Below, piece after piece: positions 39,080 to 47,796 of a stretch of 64,000 nucleotides of DNA; within the stretch, counting starts at the first letter, position 1; the number at the start of each line of letters is the position of its first letter. A program made the position numbers and the translations under genes. Location: NCBI GenBank assembly GCA_035552095.1, contig DASZMA010000059.1:1-64000 (forward strand). Reading direction: 5' to 3'. Under the pieces are notes generated by a model. It was not told where the DNA came from, searched no databases, and saw nothing but the letters and a program-made list of their open reading frames with translations. This DNA comes from Bog-473 sp035552095. Its GTDB lineage: Bacteria > Actinomycetota > Acidimicrobiia > Acidimicrobiales > RAAP-2.

Positions 39080-39715
39080 ATGGCTGACGACGTAACGGGC
39101 GCACCGGGTGGGGGACCGACTTCAGCACCGCCGCCTCCGCCACCGATGCCTCCGGCGGCCCCGCCGTCCTACCCCGCACCGCCGGCCGGGGGCTACCCTC
39201 CGCCCCAGGCCCAGTTCCCGCCGCCCGGTTCGTTCGCCCCGCCGCCGGGTGGGCCCTACGCCCAGTGGGGGACGCGCTTCGGGGGCTACCTGATCGACTT
39301 CGTCATCTTCCTGGTGGTCCAGCTGGCGCTGGGCGCCCTCCTCCACAAGTCGAACACGCTGGTCCTGCGCATGAGGATGACCAGCAACGGCGTGGTGCAC
39401 CACAACCGGTTCTCCCTCCTGGCCGTGCTCATCACCGCCGTGCTCTACGTCATCTACTCGACCGTCTTCTGCGGCGGCAGGCGGGGCCAGACGGTCGGCA
39501 TGATGGCGGTCGGGGTGCGGGCGGTGCGGGCCGACACCCTGGACGTGCTCGGCTACGGCCGGGCCCTGGGCCGGGCCGTGCTGGAGCAGATCTTCCGCCC
39601 CACCGTCATCCTGTGGCTGCTCGACGGGCTCTTCCCGCTGTGGGACAGCCGGCGCCAGACCCTGCACGACAAGGCGGCCGGCACGGTTGTCATCCGGGCC
39701 CGGAACGCGGGGTAA
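39080..39715 (+). CDS. RDD family membrane protein
   Basis: Residues 1-60 are Pro/Gly/Ala-rich (runs of PPP, YPPPQAQFPP). Then comes an RDD domain: YAQWGTRFGGYLIDFVIFLV (helix 1), a second helix about 112-130, TVFCGGRRGQTVGMMAVGVR and a third helix, ending DSRRQTLHDKAAGTVVI. This is the common actinobacterial proline-rich RDD arrangement; function is unknown, possibly transport. GGGGAGG precedes the ATG. Confidence 0.85.
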   Translation: MADDVTGAPGGGPTSAPPPPPPMPPAAPPSYPAPPAGGYPPPQAQFPPPGSFAPPPGGPYAQWGTRFGGYLIDFVIFLVVQLALGALLHKSNTLVLRMRMTSNGVVHHNRFSLLAVLITAVLYVIYSTVFCGGRRGQTVGMMAVGVRAVRADTLDVLGYGRALGRAVLEQIFRPTVILWLLDGLFPLWDSRRQTLHDKAAGTVVIRARNAG

Positions 39716-39736
39716 GGTCCGTGGCTCGGGTTCGAG

Positions 39737-39753
39737 TTACACGTATGTAAGTT
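39737..39753 (+). promoter_or_regulatory. dyad and -10 box before dnaE
   Basis: TTACA-CGTA-TGTAA (39737-39750) is an inverted repeat whose right arm runs into TAAGTT (39748-39753), a TANNNT -10 match. A repressor or activator bound here would control dnaE. No TTGACA-like -35 is at proper spacing. The GTG start follows GAGAAAGGAGG. Confidence 0.35.
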
Positions 39754-39774
39754 TCACTTGAGAAAGGAGGGCCG

Positions 39775-42700
39775 GTGTCGGGGCGGTCGTTTACGCATCT
39801 TCATACCCACACCGAGTTCTCCATGCTGGACGGGGCGGCCCGGATCGGCGAGCTGGTGGCCGCCGCCGTGGCCGACGGGCAGCCGGCGCTGGGTATCACC
39901 GATCACGGCAACATGTACGGGGTCCTGGACTTCTACAAGGCCTGCCGCGATCAGGGCATCACGCCCATCATCGGCACCGAGGCCTACATGGCGCTCGAGT
40001 CGCGCCACGAGCGCCCGGTGCGGCGGGGCAAGGTCGACGACACCGGGGGCGACGCCGAGGGCGGCAAGCTCTATTACCACCTGACCCTGCTCTCCGAGAC
40101 GGTGCAGGGCTACCGCAATCTCCTCAAGCTGTCGTCGGCGGCCTACCTGGAGGGCTACTACTACAAGCCCCGGTTGGACTGGGAGTTGCTGGAGCGCCAC
40201 CACGAGGGGCTCATCGCCACCACCGGTTGCCTGGGCGGGGTGGTGCTCCAGGCCCTGCTGGCCGGGGACACGGTGGAGGCCGAACGGCGCGCCGCCCGGC
40301 TGCAGGACATCTTCGGGAAGGACAACCTCTTCGTCGAGATCCAGGACCACGGGATCGCCGACCAGCACCGCACCAACCCCCAACTCATAGAGATCGCCCG
40401 CCGGCTGGACGCGCCGCTGCTGGCCACCAACGACAGCCACTACACCAAGCGCGAGCACGCCAAGGCGCACGACGCCCTGCTGTGCGTGCAGACCGGAGCC
40501 CTGCTCTCAGACACCAACCGCTTCCACTTCGAGGGCACCGAGCACTACCTCAAATCAGCCAGTGAGATGCGCCATCTCTTCTCCGAGCTGCCCGAGTCCT
40601 GCGACAACACGCTGCTGATCGCCGAGCGGGCCGACGTGCAGATCGAACTGGGCAAGCCGAGCCTGCCCGAGTTCCCGGTCCCCGAGCAGTTCACCGGGGC
40701 CACCTACGAGGATCGGGCCCAGGAGTACCTGCGCCACCTGACTCTGGAGGGCGCCCGCCTGCGCTACGGCGCCTCCCTGCCCGACGGGGTGGTCGACCGG
40801 CTGGACTTCGAGCTCGGGGTCATCGGCAGCATGGGGTTCGCCGCCTACTTCCTCGTGGTGTGGGACCTGATCCGATTCGCCCGCGACTCGGGCATCCGGG
40901 TCGGCCCGGGCCGGGGCTCGGCCGCCGGCTGTTGCGTGGCCTACTGCCTGAAGATCGTCGACCTCGACCCGATCAGGTACGACCTCCTCTTCGAGCGCTT
41001 CCTCAACCCGGGCCGCAAGCAGATGCCCGACATCGACATGGACTTCGACGAGCGCTACCGGGCCGACGTCATGCGCTACGCCGCCGAGAAGTACGGCAGC
41101 GACCGGGTGGCCCAGGTGGTGACCTTCTCCACCATCAAGGCCCGGGCCGCCGTGCGCGACGCCGCCCGGGTCCTGGGCAAGCCGTACATCGTGGGGGACC
41201 GGGTGGCCAAGGCCATGCCCCCCCTGGTCATGGGCCGGGACACCCCGCTCAGTGCCTGTATGACCAAGACCGAGGGGCACGAGGAGGGGTTCGCGGCCGC
41301 CGCCGAACTGCGCACCATGTACGAGACCGATCCCGACGCCAAGGAGACCATCGACGTGGCCCTCGGGTTGGAGGGGCTGCGCCGCCAGGACGGCATCCAC
41401 GCCGCCGCCGTGGTCATCTCGCGCGACCCGCTGACCGACTACCTGCCGGTGCAGCGCAAGCCCGACGCCGGGGGCAAGCCCGAGGACGCCCCCATCGTCA
41501 CCCAGTACGAGATGCACGGCGTCGAGGAGCTGGGCCTGCTGAAGATGGACTTCCTCGGCCTGCGCAACCTCTCGGTCATCGAACGGAGCCTCGACCTGAT
41601 TGAGGCGGCCACCGGGACCCGGCCCGACATCGACGGGGTGCCGCTCGACGACGAGCCGACCCTGGAGATGCTGCGCCGGAGCGACTCGGTGGGCGTGTTC
41701 CAGCTGGAGGGCACGGCCATGCGCCAGACCCTGCGCGCCCTGGCCCCGACCAGCTTCGACGATGTGGCCGCCCTGGTCGCCCTCTACCGGCCGGGGCCGA
41801 TGGCGGCCAACATGCACCGGGACTACCCCGAGCTGAAGAACGGGCGCAAGGAGCTGACCTACCTGCACCCGGACCTGGAGCCGATCCTGAAGGACACCTA
41901 CGGGCTCATGCTCTACCAGGAGTCGGTCATGCGGGTGGCCCAGAAGTTCGCCGGCTACTCCCTGGAGGAAGCCGACAACCTGCGCAAGGCGTGCGGCAAG
42001 AAGATCCGGGCCCTGATCGCCGCCGAGCGCGAGAAGTTCGTCGCCGGCTGCGTGACCGAGGGCTACGGCGACAAATTGGGCACCGAGCTGTTCGACATCA
42101 TTGAGCCGTTCGCCGACTACGCCTTCAACAAGTCGCACTCCTACGGCTACGGCCTGGTGGCGTACCAGACGGCGTGGCTCAAATGCCACTACCCGGTGGA
42201 GTACATGGCGGCGCTCCTCACCTCGGTCAAGGACAACAAGGACAAGACGGCGGTGTACCTGGCCGAGTGCCGCTCCCGCGGCATTGACGTGGTGCCGCCC
42301 GACGTCAACCGCTCGCTGGCCGAGTTCGCGCCCGATCTCTCGGGTGAGATCGGGAGCCGGTCCATCCTCTTCGGCATGGCGGCGGTGCGCAACGTGGGCG
42401 AGAGCCTGGTCGAGCGCATCGTGGCCGAACGCACGGCCAACGGCCCCTTCGAGGACGTCTTCGACTTCTGCCAGCGGGTCGACCCGGTCGTCCTCAACAA
42501 GCGCACCATGGAGTCGCTCATCAAGGGCGGTGCCTTCGACGCGCTGGGCCATCCCCGCCAGGGCCTGTGCCTGGTCATTGAGGGCATCGTGGACCGCACC
42601 CTGGAGCGGCGCAAGGAGCACGACCTCGGCATCACCTCGCTCTTCGCCGCCTTCGAGGAGACGGAGCAGTCCGACCCCGGCTGGGGCACGGCCAAGGTGG

Positions 42701-43350
42701 CCATCCCCGACACCGAGTTCGACAAGTCCCAGCGGCTGGCCTTCGAGAAGGAGATGCTCGGGCTCTACGTGAGCGACCACCCCCTGATGGGCTTTGAGCA
42801 GGCGCTGGCCCGCCTGACCGACTGCAGCCTCTCGGACATGCGCGAGGAGGACCCGGCCGGGATGGGGGACCGCTCGCCGGTGCGCTCGGTGGGCGGCGTG
42901 GTGACCGACCTGCGCCGCAGCTACACCAAGAAGGGCGACCTGATGGCCCGCTTCGTGCTGGAGGACCTCCAGGCCGCCATGGAGGTCTTCGTCTTCCCCA
43001 AGACCATGGCCGACTTCGGGGCGCTGATCGAGAACGACGCCATCCTGGTCGTCCGGGGCCGCCTCGACACCCGGGAGGAGGAGCCCAAGATCGTCTGCAT
43101 GGAGGTCAGCCGGCCCCTGCTGGAACGGGGCGAGGAGGACCTGCACATCTCGTTGCCCCTCGGCGTGCTGACCGACACCAAGGTGGTCGGGCTGAAGGAG
43201 GTCCTGAGCGGGCATCCGGGCCCCTCGGCAGTGCTGCTCCACGTCGGAGCCAAGGTCCTGCGCCTGCCGCCCGAGTTCAACGTGGACTGCCGCAACGGCC
43301 TGGTGGGGGAGCTCAAACGGCTCCTGGGACAGGGCGCCGTTCTCTCCTAA
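39775..43350 (+). CDS. dnaE: DNA polymerase III alpha subunit
   Basis: DnaE is the replicative polymerase. The 1191-residue protein has the N-terminal PHP domain (FTHLHTHTEFSMLDGAARIG, ITDHGNMYGVLDFYKAC), the polymerase palm with catalytic aspartates in PDIDMDFDERYR near 420, VGPGRGSAAGCCVAYCL, the thumb/fingers through YALV-type FNKSHSYGYGLVAYQTAW, a helix-hairpin-helix region, and a C-terminal OB fold (VRSVGGVVTDLRRSYTKKGD) followed by a tail. Length and order fit the housekeeping DnaE1 rather than the mutagenic DnaE2/ImuC. GTG start with a strong AAAGGAGG. Confidence 0.96.
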   Translation: MSGRSFTHLHTHTEFSMLDGAARIGELVAAAVADGQPALGITDHGNMYGVLDFYKACRDQGITPIIGTEAYMALESRHERPVRRGKVDDTGGDAEGGKLYYHLTLLSETVQGYRNLLKLSSAAYLEGYYYKPRLDWELLERHHEGLIATTGCLGGVVLQALLAGDTVEAERRAARLQDIFGKDNLFVEIQDHGIADQHRTNPQLIEIARRLDAPLLATNDSHYTKREHAKAHDALLCVQTGALLSDTNRFHFEGTEHYLKSASEMRHLFSELPESCDNTLLIAERADVQIELGKPSLPEFPVPEQFTGATYEDRAQEYLRHLTLEGARLRYGASLPDGVVDRLDFELGVIGSMGFAAYFLVVWDLIRFARDSGIRVGPGRGSAAGCCVAYCLKIVDLDPIRYDLLFERFLNPGRKQMPDIDMDFDERYRADVMRYAAEKYGSDRVAQVVTFSTIKARAAVRDAARVLGKPYIVGDRVAKAMPPLVMGRDTPLSACMTKTEGHEEGFAAAAELRTMYETDPDAKETIDVALGLEGLRRQDGIHAAAVVISRDPLTDYLPVQRKPDAGGKPEDAPIVTQYEMHGVEELGLLKMDFLGLRNLSVIERSLDLIEAATGTRPDIDGVPLDDEPTLEMLRRSDSVGVFQLEGTAMRQTLRALAPTSFDDVAALVALYRPGPMAANMHRDYPELKNGRKELTYLHPDLEPILKDTYGLMLYQESVMRVAQKFAGYSLEEADNLRKACGKKIRALIAAEREKFVAGCVTEGYGDKLGTELFDIIEPFADYAFNKSHSYGYGLVAYQTAWLKCHYPVEYMAALLTSVKDNKDKTAVYLAECRSRGIDVVPPDVNRSLAEFAPDLSGEIGSRSILFGMAAVRNVGESLVERIVAERTANGPFEDVFDFCQRVDPVVLNKRTMESLIKGGAFDALGHPRQGLCLVIEGIVDRTLERRKEHDLGITSLFAAFEETEQSDPGWGTAKVAIPDTEFDKSQRLAFEKEMLGLYVSDHPLMGFEQALARLTDCSLSDMREEDPAGMGDRSPVRSVGGVVTDLRRSYTKKGDLMARFVLEDLQAAMEVFVFPKTMADFGALIENDAILVVRGRLDTREEEPKIVCMEVSRPLLERGEEDLHISLPLGVLTDTKVVGLKEVLSGHPGPSAVLLHVGAKVLRLPPEFNVDCRNGLVGELKRLLGQGAVLS

Positions 43351-43361
43351 ATCGCTCTTGA

Positions 43362-43383
43362 CCAGGGGGAAGGGTCCCCCTGG
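43362..43383 (+). terminator. hairpin after dnaE
   Basis: CCAGGGGG (43362-43369), six-base loop, CCCCCTGG (43376-43383): a perfect 8-bp GC stem directly after the dnaE stop. There is no T-run. A second, imperfect GC hairpin follows around 43389-43413. Together they are the best terminator candidate of the window. Confidence 0.5.
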
Positions 43384-43442
43384 TGGCTCCCGGGTGGGGT
43401 GCAACCCCCGGGGCCGGTTGGGACTGGCCTCGACGCAACCAC

Positions 43443-43448
43443 TAGAAT
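43443..43448 (+). promoter_or_regulatory. -10 box of a leaderless gene
   Basis: TAGAAT, six bases (CACCTC), ATG at 43455. No ribosome binding site. Confidence 0.5.
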
Positions 43449-43454
43449 CACCTC

Positions 43455-44126
43455 ATGCCGATCGTAGTGAGCACCAAAGATTGCACTGCGCTGAGCGACG
43501 CTGAGCTGGGGGAGATGGCGGATCTTTGTGCCGATCGTCCCCCGGGGTTCGATATCGGGTTCCTGTCCAAGGAGCGCGAGTCGTGGGTGTTGATCACGCA
43601 CGCCCGGGAGGGGAACAAGCTGCGGGGCTACTCGTTCTGCACCCTCGAGAGGATCGGTGGCACGCCATCGCTCCTGGTCGGGCTGGCCCTGGTCGACCGC
43701 ACGGCGCGGGCCGAGGCCGCCCTCAAGGGGATCATGGCCGACCAGTACCGGCGGGCCCTGCTGGCCTTCCCGGACGAGGACGTCCTGCTGGGCACCCGGC
43801 TGCTCTCACCGGAGGGGTTCCGGGCCTTCACCGGGCTGCAGGACGTCGTGCCCTTCCCCGAGCACAAGTCGTCGGGCGAGGAGCGGGCCTGGGCCCGCCG
43901 CCTGTCCAAGCGCTTCGGCTGCGAGAGCCGCCTGGACGACCGCACGTTCGTGCTCAAGGGCGACGGCTCGGTGGCCGGCGGCCTGGACTTCGTGGCGCCC
44001 AAGGTGAAGATCCCCGAGGGCGTCGAGAGCCACTTCAGTGACTTCGACGCCGGCCGGGGCGACCGCCTGGTCACCTTCGGTTGGGCCATGGCCGAGGACC
44101 TGGCCGGGGGCAAGCTCGGCCGTTAG
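43455..44126 (+). CDS. conserved hypothetical protein (223 aa)
   Basis: The protein is soluble, without a signal peptide or recognised motif. It begins MPIVVSTKDCTALSDAELGE and includes GFLSKERESWVLITHAREGN, KLRGYSFCTLERIGGTPSLL and a conserved-looking end DRLVTFGWAMAEDLAGGKLG. The beta strands in the first half resemble an acetyltransferase-like alpha/beta fold, but no acetyl-CoA motif is present, so I give no function. Its ATG has a TAGAAT box six bases before it, implying a leaderless mRNA. It is convergent with the next gene, five bases apart. Confidence 0.7.
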   Translation: MPIVVSTKDCTALSDAELGEMADLCADRPPGFDIGFLSKERESWVLITHAREGNKLRGYSFCTLERIGGTPSLLVGLALVDRTARAEAALKGIMADQYRRALLAFPDEDVLLGTRLLSPEGFRAFTGLQDVVPFPEHKSSGEERAWARRLSKRFGCESRLDDRTFVLKGDGSVAGGLDFVAPKVKIPEGVESHFSDFDAGRGDRLVTFGWAMAEDLAGGKLGR

Positions 44127-44131
44127 GCCGT

Positions 44132-44875
44132 TCAGCCGCGCGGCAGTACGGCGGCGCACACCTTGTAGCAGTGGCCGTCACGCGGCTGGCTCACCGTCAC
44201 CAGCAGGTACTGCGGGTCGAAGCCGAGCGCGTTGGCCAACCCCTTGCCGCTGAGACGCTCGCGGCGGGCCGCATCGAGGGCGCGGGCGGCGTGGGCGTCC
44301 TCCACCGGGAGCCACACGTCGTCGCGATCCCAGCCGAACCGCACCCAGGTGGAGCGGTCGGCCTGGCGCCGGATCAGTTGCGGGCTGCGGGTGGGCTCAA
44401 TGAGGGCCACCGAGGGGCGGAAGCCCCGGAACTCCCAGTAGGGCGCGGACGGCCCGGGGAAGCCCAGCAGGGGCCCCTCGGGGCTGGCCACCATGCGCCG
44501 CAGCAGCTTGCGCAGCTGGCGGCCCTTCAGCGTCCCCACGTGACGGGGCAGGTCGGCCGCCGTGGTGGCTTCGGGCTGGGCCAGGTCGTCCCGCTCGGGG
44601 TCGTCGGCCAGCGTCACCTCCACCACGTCGAAGGCCTTGATATCGGGCTCGTGGTCGTCGGGCCAGGGCACCCGCACCCGCATGACGGTCCGGGTGGCCA
44701 GGTCGACCACCGTGGTGTCCTCGGTGGTCGAGGCCAACACCAACAGGTGCAGGGTGGACCCGCCCGAGGTGGGGATGCGCTCCCGCCGCCGGGCCGAGCG
44801 CCGGACCAGCTGCCCCGGATTGGCCGTGGTGGTCGGGTGGGGGCGCTCCATGGGGTCGAGCGTGTCCCCGGTCAT
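44132..44875 (-). CDS. conserved hypothetical protein (247 aa)
   Basis: The ATG at 44875 overlaps the stop of the YyaL-type gene (ATGA), so the two are coupled. The protein is soluble and basic: early HLLVLASTTEDTTVVDLATR and TVMRVRVPW, then LKGRQLRKLLRRMVASPEGP, YWEFRGFRPSVALIEP, and SGKGLANALGFDPQYLLVTV. It reads as a sequence of beta strands with conserved tryptophans. No family is recognised. The coupling suggests it works with the thioredoxin-domain protein. Confidence 0.7.
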   Translation of the reverse strand: MTGDTLDPMERPHPTTTANPGQLVRRSARRRERIPTSGGSTLHLLVLASTTEDTTVVDLATRTVMRVRVPWPDDHEPDIKAFDVVEVTLADDPERDDLAQPEATTAADLPRHVGTLKGRQLRKLLRRMVASPEGPLLGFPGPSAPYWEFRGFRPSVALIEPTRSPQLIRRQADRSTWVRFGWDRDDVWLPVEDAHAARALDAARRERLSGKGLANALGFDPQYLLVTVSQPRDGHCYKVCAAVLPRG

Positions 44876-46887
44876 GGGCGCAGCCCCTCCAGCTGGGTGG
44901 CCAGGGTGGCCACGTCGGCCGCCGGGGCCTGGCAGGCGAAGCCCCGGCAGACGTAGGCCGACCCCGACGGGCGGTCGGCGAAGAGGGGGGAGCCGTCGGC
45001 CTCGCCCCAGGCCAGCACGGCGGCGGGCAGCCAGTGGCGGCGCACCTCGGCCACCAGGTCGGGCCGGTCCCCGGTCACCACGATCTCCTGGCGCCCGGCC
45101 AGCAGCGGCAGGGCGGCCACCAGGTCGGCCAGGGCGCTCGGGTGGCGCCGCAGCAACGGCAGGGCGAGGGACACGGTGCCCTCGACGGCGGTCCGCACCT
45201 CGAGCCGGTCGGCCAGCGCGTCGACCCGCAGCAGGGCCCACACCGCGATGGAGTTGGTGGCCGGCAGGGCGCCGTCGACGAACTCCTTGGGCCGCACCAC
45301 CAGCGCCTCGGCGTCGTCGCCGGTGGTGAAGAAGCCGCCGGCCGCCTGGTCGGTGAAATGCTCGAGGAGCTCGGTGGCCACCTGGTCGGCCCGGCTCCGC
45401 CACTGCGCCTTCCCGGTCAGCTCGGAGAGCCGCAGGCAGGCCTCGATGAGCCAGGCGTGGTCGGCCGCCACGGCCAGGTGCCGGGCCCGGCCGCCCTGCC
45501 AACTGCGCATGAGGCGGCCGCCCTGGTACATCTCGGCCAACAGGAACTCCCCGATCTCCTCGGCCCGGCGGGCGTACTCGGCCGAGCCGGTCACGGCAGC
45601 CACCTCGGCCAGCGTGGCCACCATCATGGCGTTCCACTCGGTGAGCACCTTCTCGTCGCGGGCCGGCTGCACCCGCTGGGCCCGCACGGCGGCCAGCAGG
45701 CGGCGGGCCTCCTCAATCTCGGGGGGCCGGCGCAGCGGTGCCCCGACCGGCCGGCAGGGGATGGAGCGGCCCTCCCAGTTCCCGGCCTCGGTGATGCCGT
45801 ACCACTCGGCCGCCGGCTGGACCAGGGCCGCCGGCAGGGCCTGGCGCAGCTCGGCCAGCGTGAAGGTGGCGTGGCTGCCCTCCACGCCGCCGGCGTCAGC
45901 GTCAAAGGAGGAGTAGAGGGCGCCCTCGGGGGTGGAGAGGTCGCGCAGGACGAAGTCGAGCGTCTCGGTCACCACGGCCAGGTAGTCACTGTGCCCGGTC
46001 TCCTGCCAGGCGTGCAGGTAGGCCCGGGCTAACAGGGCCTGGTCGGTCAGCATCTTCTCGAAGTGGGGGACGAGCCAGCGGTGGTCGGTCGAGTAGCGGC
46101 AGAAGCCGCCGACCAGGTGGTCGTAGAGGCCTCCGGCGGCCATGCCGTCCAGGGTGGTCAGCGCCATTTGGCGCGAGCGTTCGGACCCGGTGCGGCGGTG
46201 GTGGCGCAGGCAGAGCTCGACCAGGGTGGGGCGGGGGAATTTGGGCGCCGGGCCGAAGCCGCCCCAGTCGGGGTCGAAACCCGGGGCCAGGCTGTCCACC
46301 AGCTGATCGATCAGCTGGTCGGGATTGAGGGCCGCCGACGGGACCAGTGGGCCGCCGCCCTCCTCGGCCGCCATCGACTCGGCCAGGCGCACCTCGCGCT
46401 TGACTGCGTCGACCAGCGCGTCGGCCTGGGCCAGCACCTGCTCGCGTTCGGTCTCCCACGCCGTGCCCAGCGCCTCGATGACCCGGCGGAACGACGGCAT
46501 GCCGTGGCGCTCCTGGTCGGGAAAGTAGGTACCGGCATAGAAGGGTCGCCCGTCGGGGGTGCAGAAGACGGACATGGGCCATCCGCCCGACCCGGTGAGC
46601 GCCTGGGTGGCGGCCATGTAGAGCGAGTCGAGGTCGGGCCGCTCCTCCCGGTCGACCTTGATGGAGACGAACCAGCGGGCCAGGTCCTTGGCCGTCGCCT
46701 CGTCCTCGAAGCTCTCATGCGCCATGACGTGGCACCAGTGGCAGGAGGCGTAGCCGATGGACAGGAAGATCGGCTTGTCCTCGCGCTGGGCCCGGGCCAG
46801 GGCCTCGTCGCCCCAAGGGAACCACTCGACCGGGTTGTCCGCGTGCTGGCGGAGGTAGGGGCTGGTTTCGTCCGCCAGATGGTTCAC
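44872..46887 (-). CDS. YyaL-type thioredoxin-domain protein (DUF255)
   Basis: The 671-residue protein has an N-terminal DUF255 thioredoxin-like domain, NHLADETSPYLRQHADNPVE and IGYASCHWCHVMAHESFEDE with the CHWC pair C49/C52, then a six-hairpin (alpha/alpha) barrel related to glycosidases and N-acylglucosamine epimerases (YDHLVGGFCRYSTDHRWLVP, EKVLTEWNAMM). The family is widespread; its substrate is unknown. The GTG at 46887 is set by TAGCAT eight bases upstream with no ribosome binding site and by the conserved N-terminus; the frame is open far beyond. Confidence 0.9.
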   Translation of the reverse strand: MNHLADETSPYLRQHADNPVEWFPWGDEALARAQREDKPIFLSIGYASCHWCHVMAHESFEDEATAKDLARWFVSIKVDREERPDLDSLYMAATQALTGSGGWPMSVFCTPDGRPFYAGTYFPDQERHGMPSFRRVIEALGTAWETEREQVLAQADALVDAVKREVRLAESMAAEEGGGPLVPSAALNPDQLIDQLVDSLAPGFDPDWGGFGPAPKFPRPTLVELCLRHHRRTGSERSRQMALTTLDGMAAGGLYDHLVGGFCRYSTDHRWLVPHFEKMLTDQALLARAYLHAWQETGHSDYLAVVTETLDFVLRDLSTPEGALYSSFDADAGGVEGSHATFTLAELRQALPAALVQPAAEWYGITEAGNWEGRSIPCRPVGAPLRRPPEIEEARRLLAAVRAQRVQPARDEKVLTEWNAMMVATLAEVAAVTGSAEYARRAEEIGEFLLAEMYQGGRLMRSWQGGRARHLAVAADHAWLIEACLRLSELTGKAQWRSRADQVATELLEHFTDQAAGGFFTTGDDAEALVVRPKEFVDGALPATNSIAVWALLRVDALADRLEVRTAVEGTVSLALPLLRRHPSALADLVAALPLLAGRQEIVVTGDRPDLVAEVRRHWLPAAVLAWGEADGSPLFADRPSGSAYVCRGFACQAPAADVATLATQLEGLRP

Positions 46888-46895
46888 GGCTCTCG

Positions 46896-46901
46896 ATGCT
46901 A
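46896..46901 (-). promoter_or_regulatory. -10 box of the leaderless yyaL-type gene
   Basis: TAGCAT on the minus strand, eight bases before GTG. It is identical in sequence and spacing to the rrf2-type promoter at 37284. Confidence 0.55.
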
Positions 46902-46941
46902 CGGCCCACCGGGGCCGGCCCCTGCGTGCAAGGCTCCGGAG

Positions 46942-47709
46942 GTGGAACTCACTCTCGAAGGAAAGACCGCCCTCGTCACCGGGGCCAGCCGAGGTATCGG
47001 CCTGGCCACGGCCGCCCGCTTCCTCGAAGCCGGGGCCAACGTCATGCTCTCCTCCCGCACGGCCGCCGACCTGGCCGAGGCGGTGGCCGGGCTGGAGGCG
47101 ACCGGGGTGCCGGCGGCGCGGGTGGCCTGGCAGGCGGCCCACGTGGGCGATGCCGAGGCGGCGCGGGGGTGCGTGGCGGCCACCATCGAGCGGTTCGGCG
47201 GCCTGGACGTCCTGGTCAACAACGCCGGCACCAACCCCTATTACGGCCCGATGATCGACATCGACGTGGCCCGGGCCCAGAAGACCTTCGAGGTCAACCA
47301 GCTGGCCGTGCTCATGTGGACCTCCTACGCCGTCAAGGCCGGGCTGACCGATTCGGTCATCAACGTGGCCTCCATCGGCGGCCTGGGCGTCGAGCCGGGC
47401 ATCGGCTGGTACAACGTGACCAAGGCGGCCGTGCTGCACATCACCCGACAGCTGGCCTTCGAGCTGGCCCCCGGCATCCGGGTCAACGCCCTGGCGCCCG
47501 GGCTGGTCAAGACCAAGCTGGCCCAGGCCCTGTGGGAGTCGGGGGAGGAGCGCATCGCCGCCCACATCCCGCTGCGGCGGCTGGGCCTGCCCGACGACGT
47601 CGCCACGGCGGCGCTCTTCCTGGCGTCGGAGGCGTCGTCGTGGATCACCGGGCAGACCCTGGTCGTCGACGGCGGCACCACCCGGGTGCCCACCGGCGGG
47701 GTGGGCTGA
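46942..47709 (+). CDS. short-chain dehydrogenase/reductase
   Basis: A classical NAD(P)-dependent SDR of 255 residues: TALVTGASRGIGLATA cofactor loop, NNAG at 94-97 or so, the catalytic serine in INVASIGGLG, YNVTK with tyrosine and lysine, and the C-terminal ASSWITGQTLVVDGG. It resembles FabG-like and Zn-independent alcohol dehydrogenases; the substrate is unknown. The GTG at 46942 is preceded by CTCCGGAG. Confidence 0.9.
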   Translation: MELTLEGKTALVTGASRGIGLATAARFLEAGANVMLSSRTAADLAEAVAGLEATGVPAARVAWQAAHVGDAEAARGCVAATIERFGGLDVLVNNAGTNPYYGPMIDIDVARAQKTFEVNQLAVLMWTSYAVKAGLTDSVINVASIGGLGVEPGIGWYNVTKAAVLHITRQLAFELAPGIRVNALAPGLVKTKLAQALWESGEERIAAHIPLRRLGLPDDVATAALFLASEASSWITGQTLVVDGGTTRVPTGGVG

Positions 47710-47717
47710 GGCCGGGC

Positions 47718-47760
47718 TGTCACATTCGGCGGCTGTCACATTCGGCCGGGCAGTTCCGTC
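47718..47760 (+). promoter_or_regulatory. ECF41-type promoter with doubled -35 element
   Basis: TGTCACA (47734-47740), 16 bases, CGTC (47757-47760) matches the promoter type recognised by ECF41 sigma factors, which drive their own CMD partner gene. A second TGTCACA lies at 47718-47724; both are part of a perfect 16-bp tandem repeat GGCTGTCACATTCGGC (47715-47730 and 47731-47746). Only the downstream copy is correctly spaced from CGTC. Confidence 0.7.
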
Positions 47761-47796
47761 TCAGTAGGTGACGAAGAGGACGAAAGGTGGTGCGAC

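Noticed and set aside
40555..43404. 949-codon open frame antisense to dnaE
   Set aside because: It mirrors the codon pattern of dnaE in a GC-rich genome, has no domain signature, and dnaE on the other strand is certain.
46888..47739. Upstream extension of the YyaL-type gene
   Set aside because: It is antisense to the SDR gene; the conserved DUF255 start and the -10 box fix the GTG at 46887.
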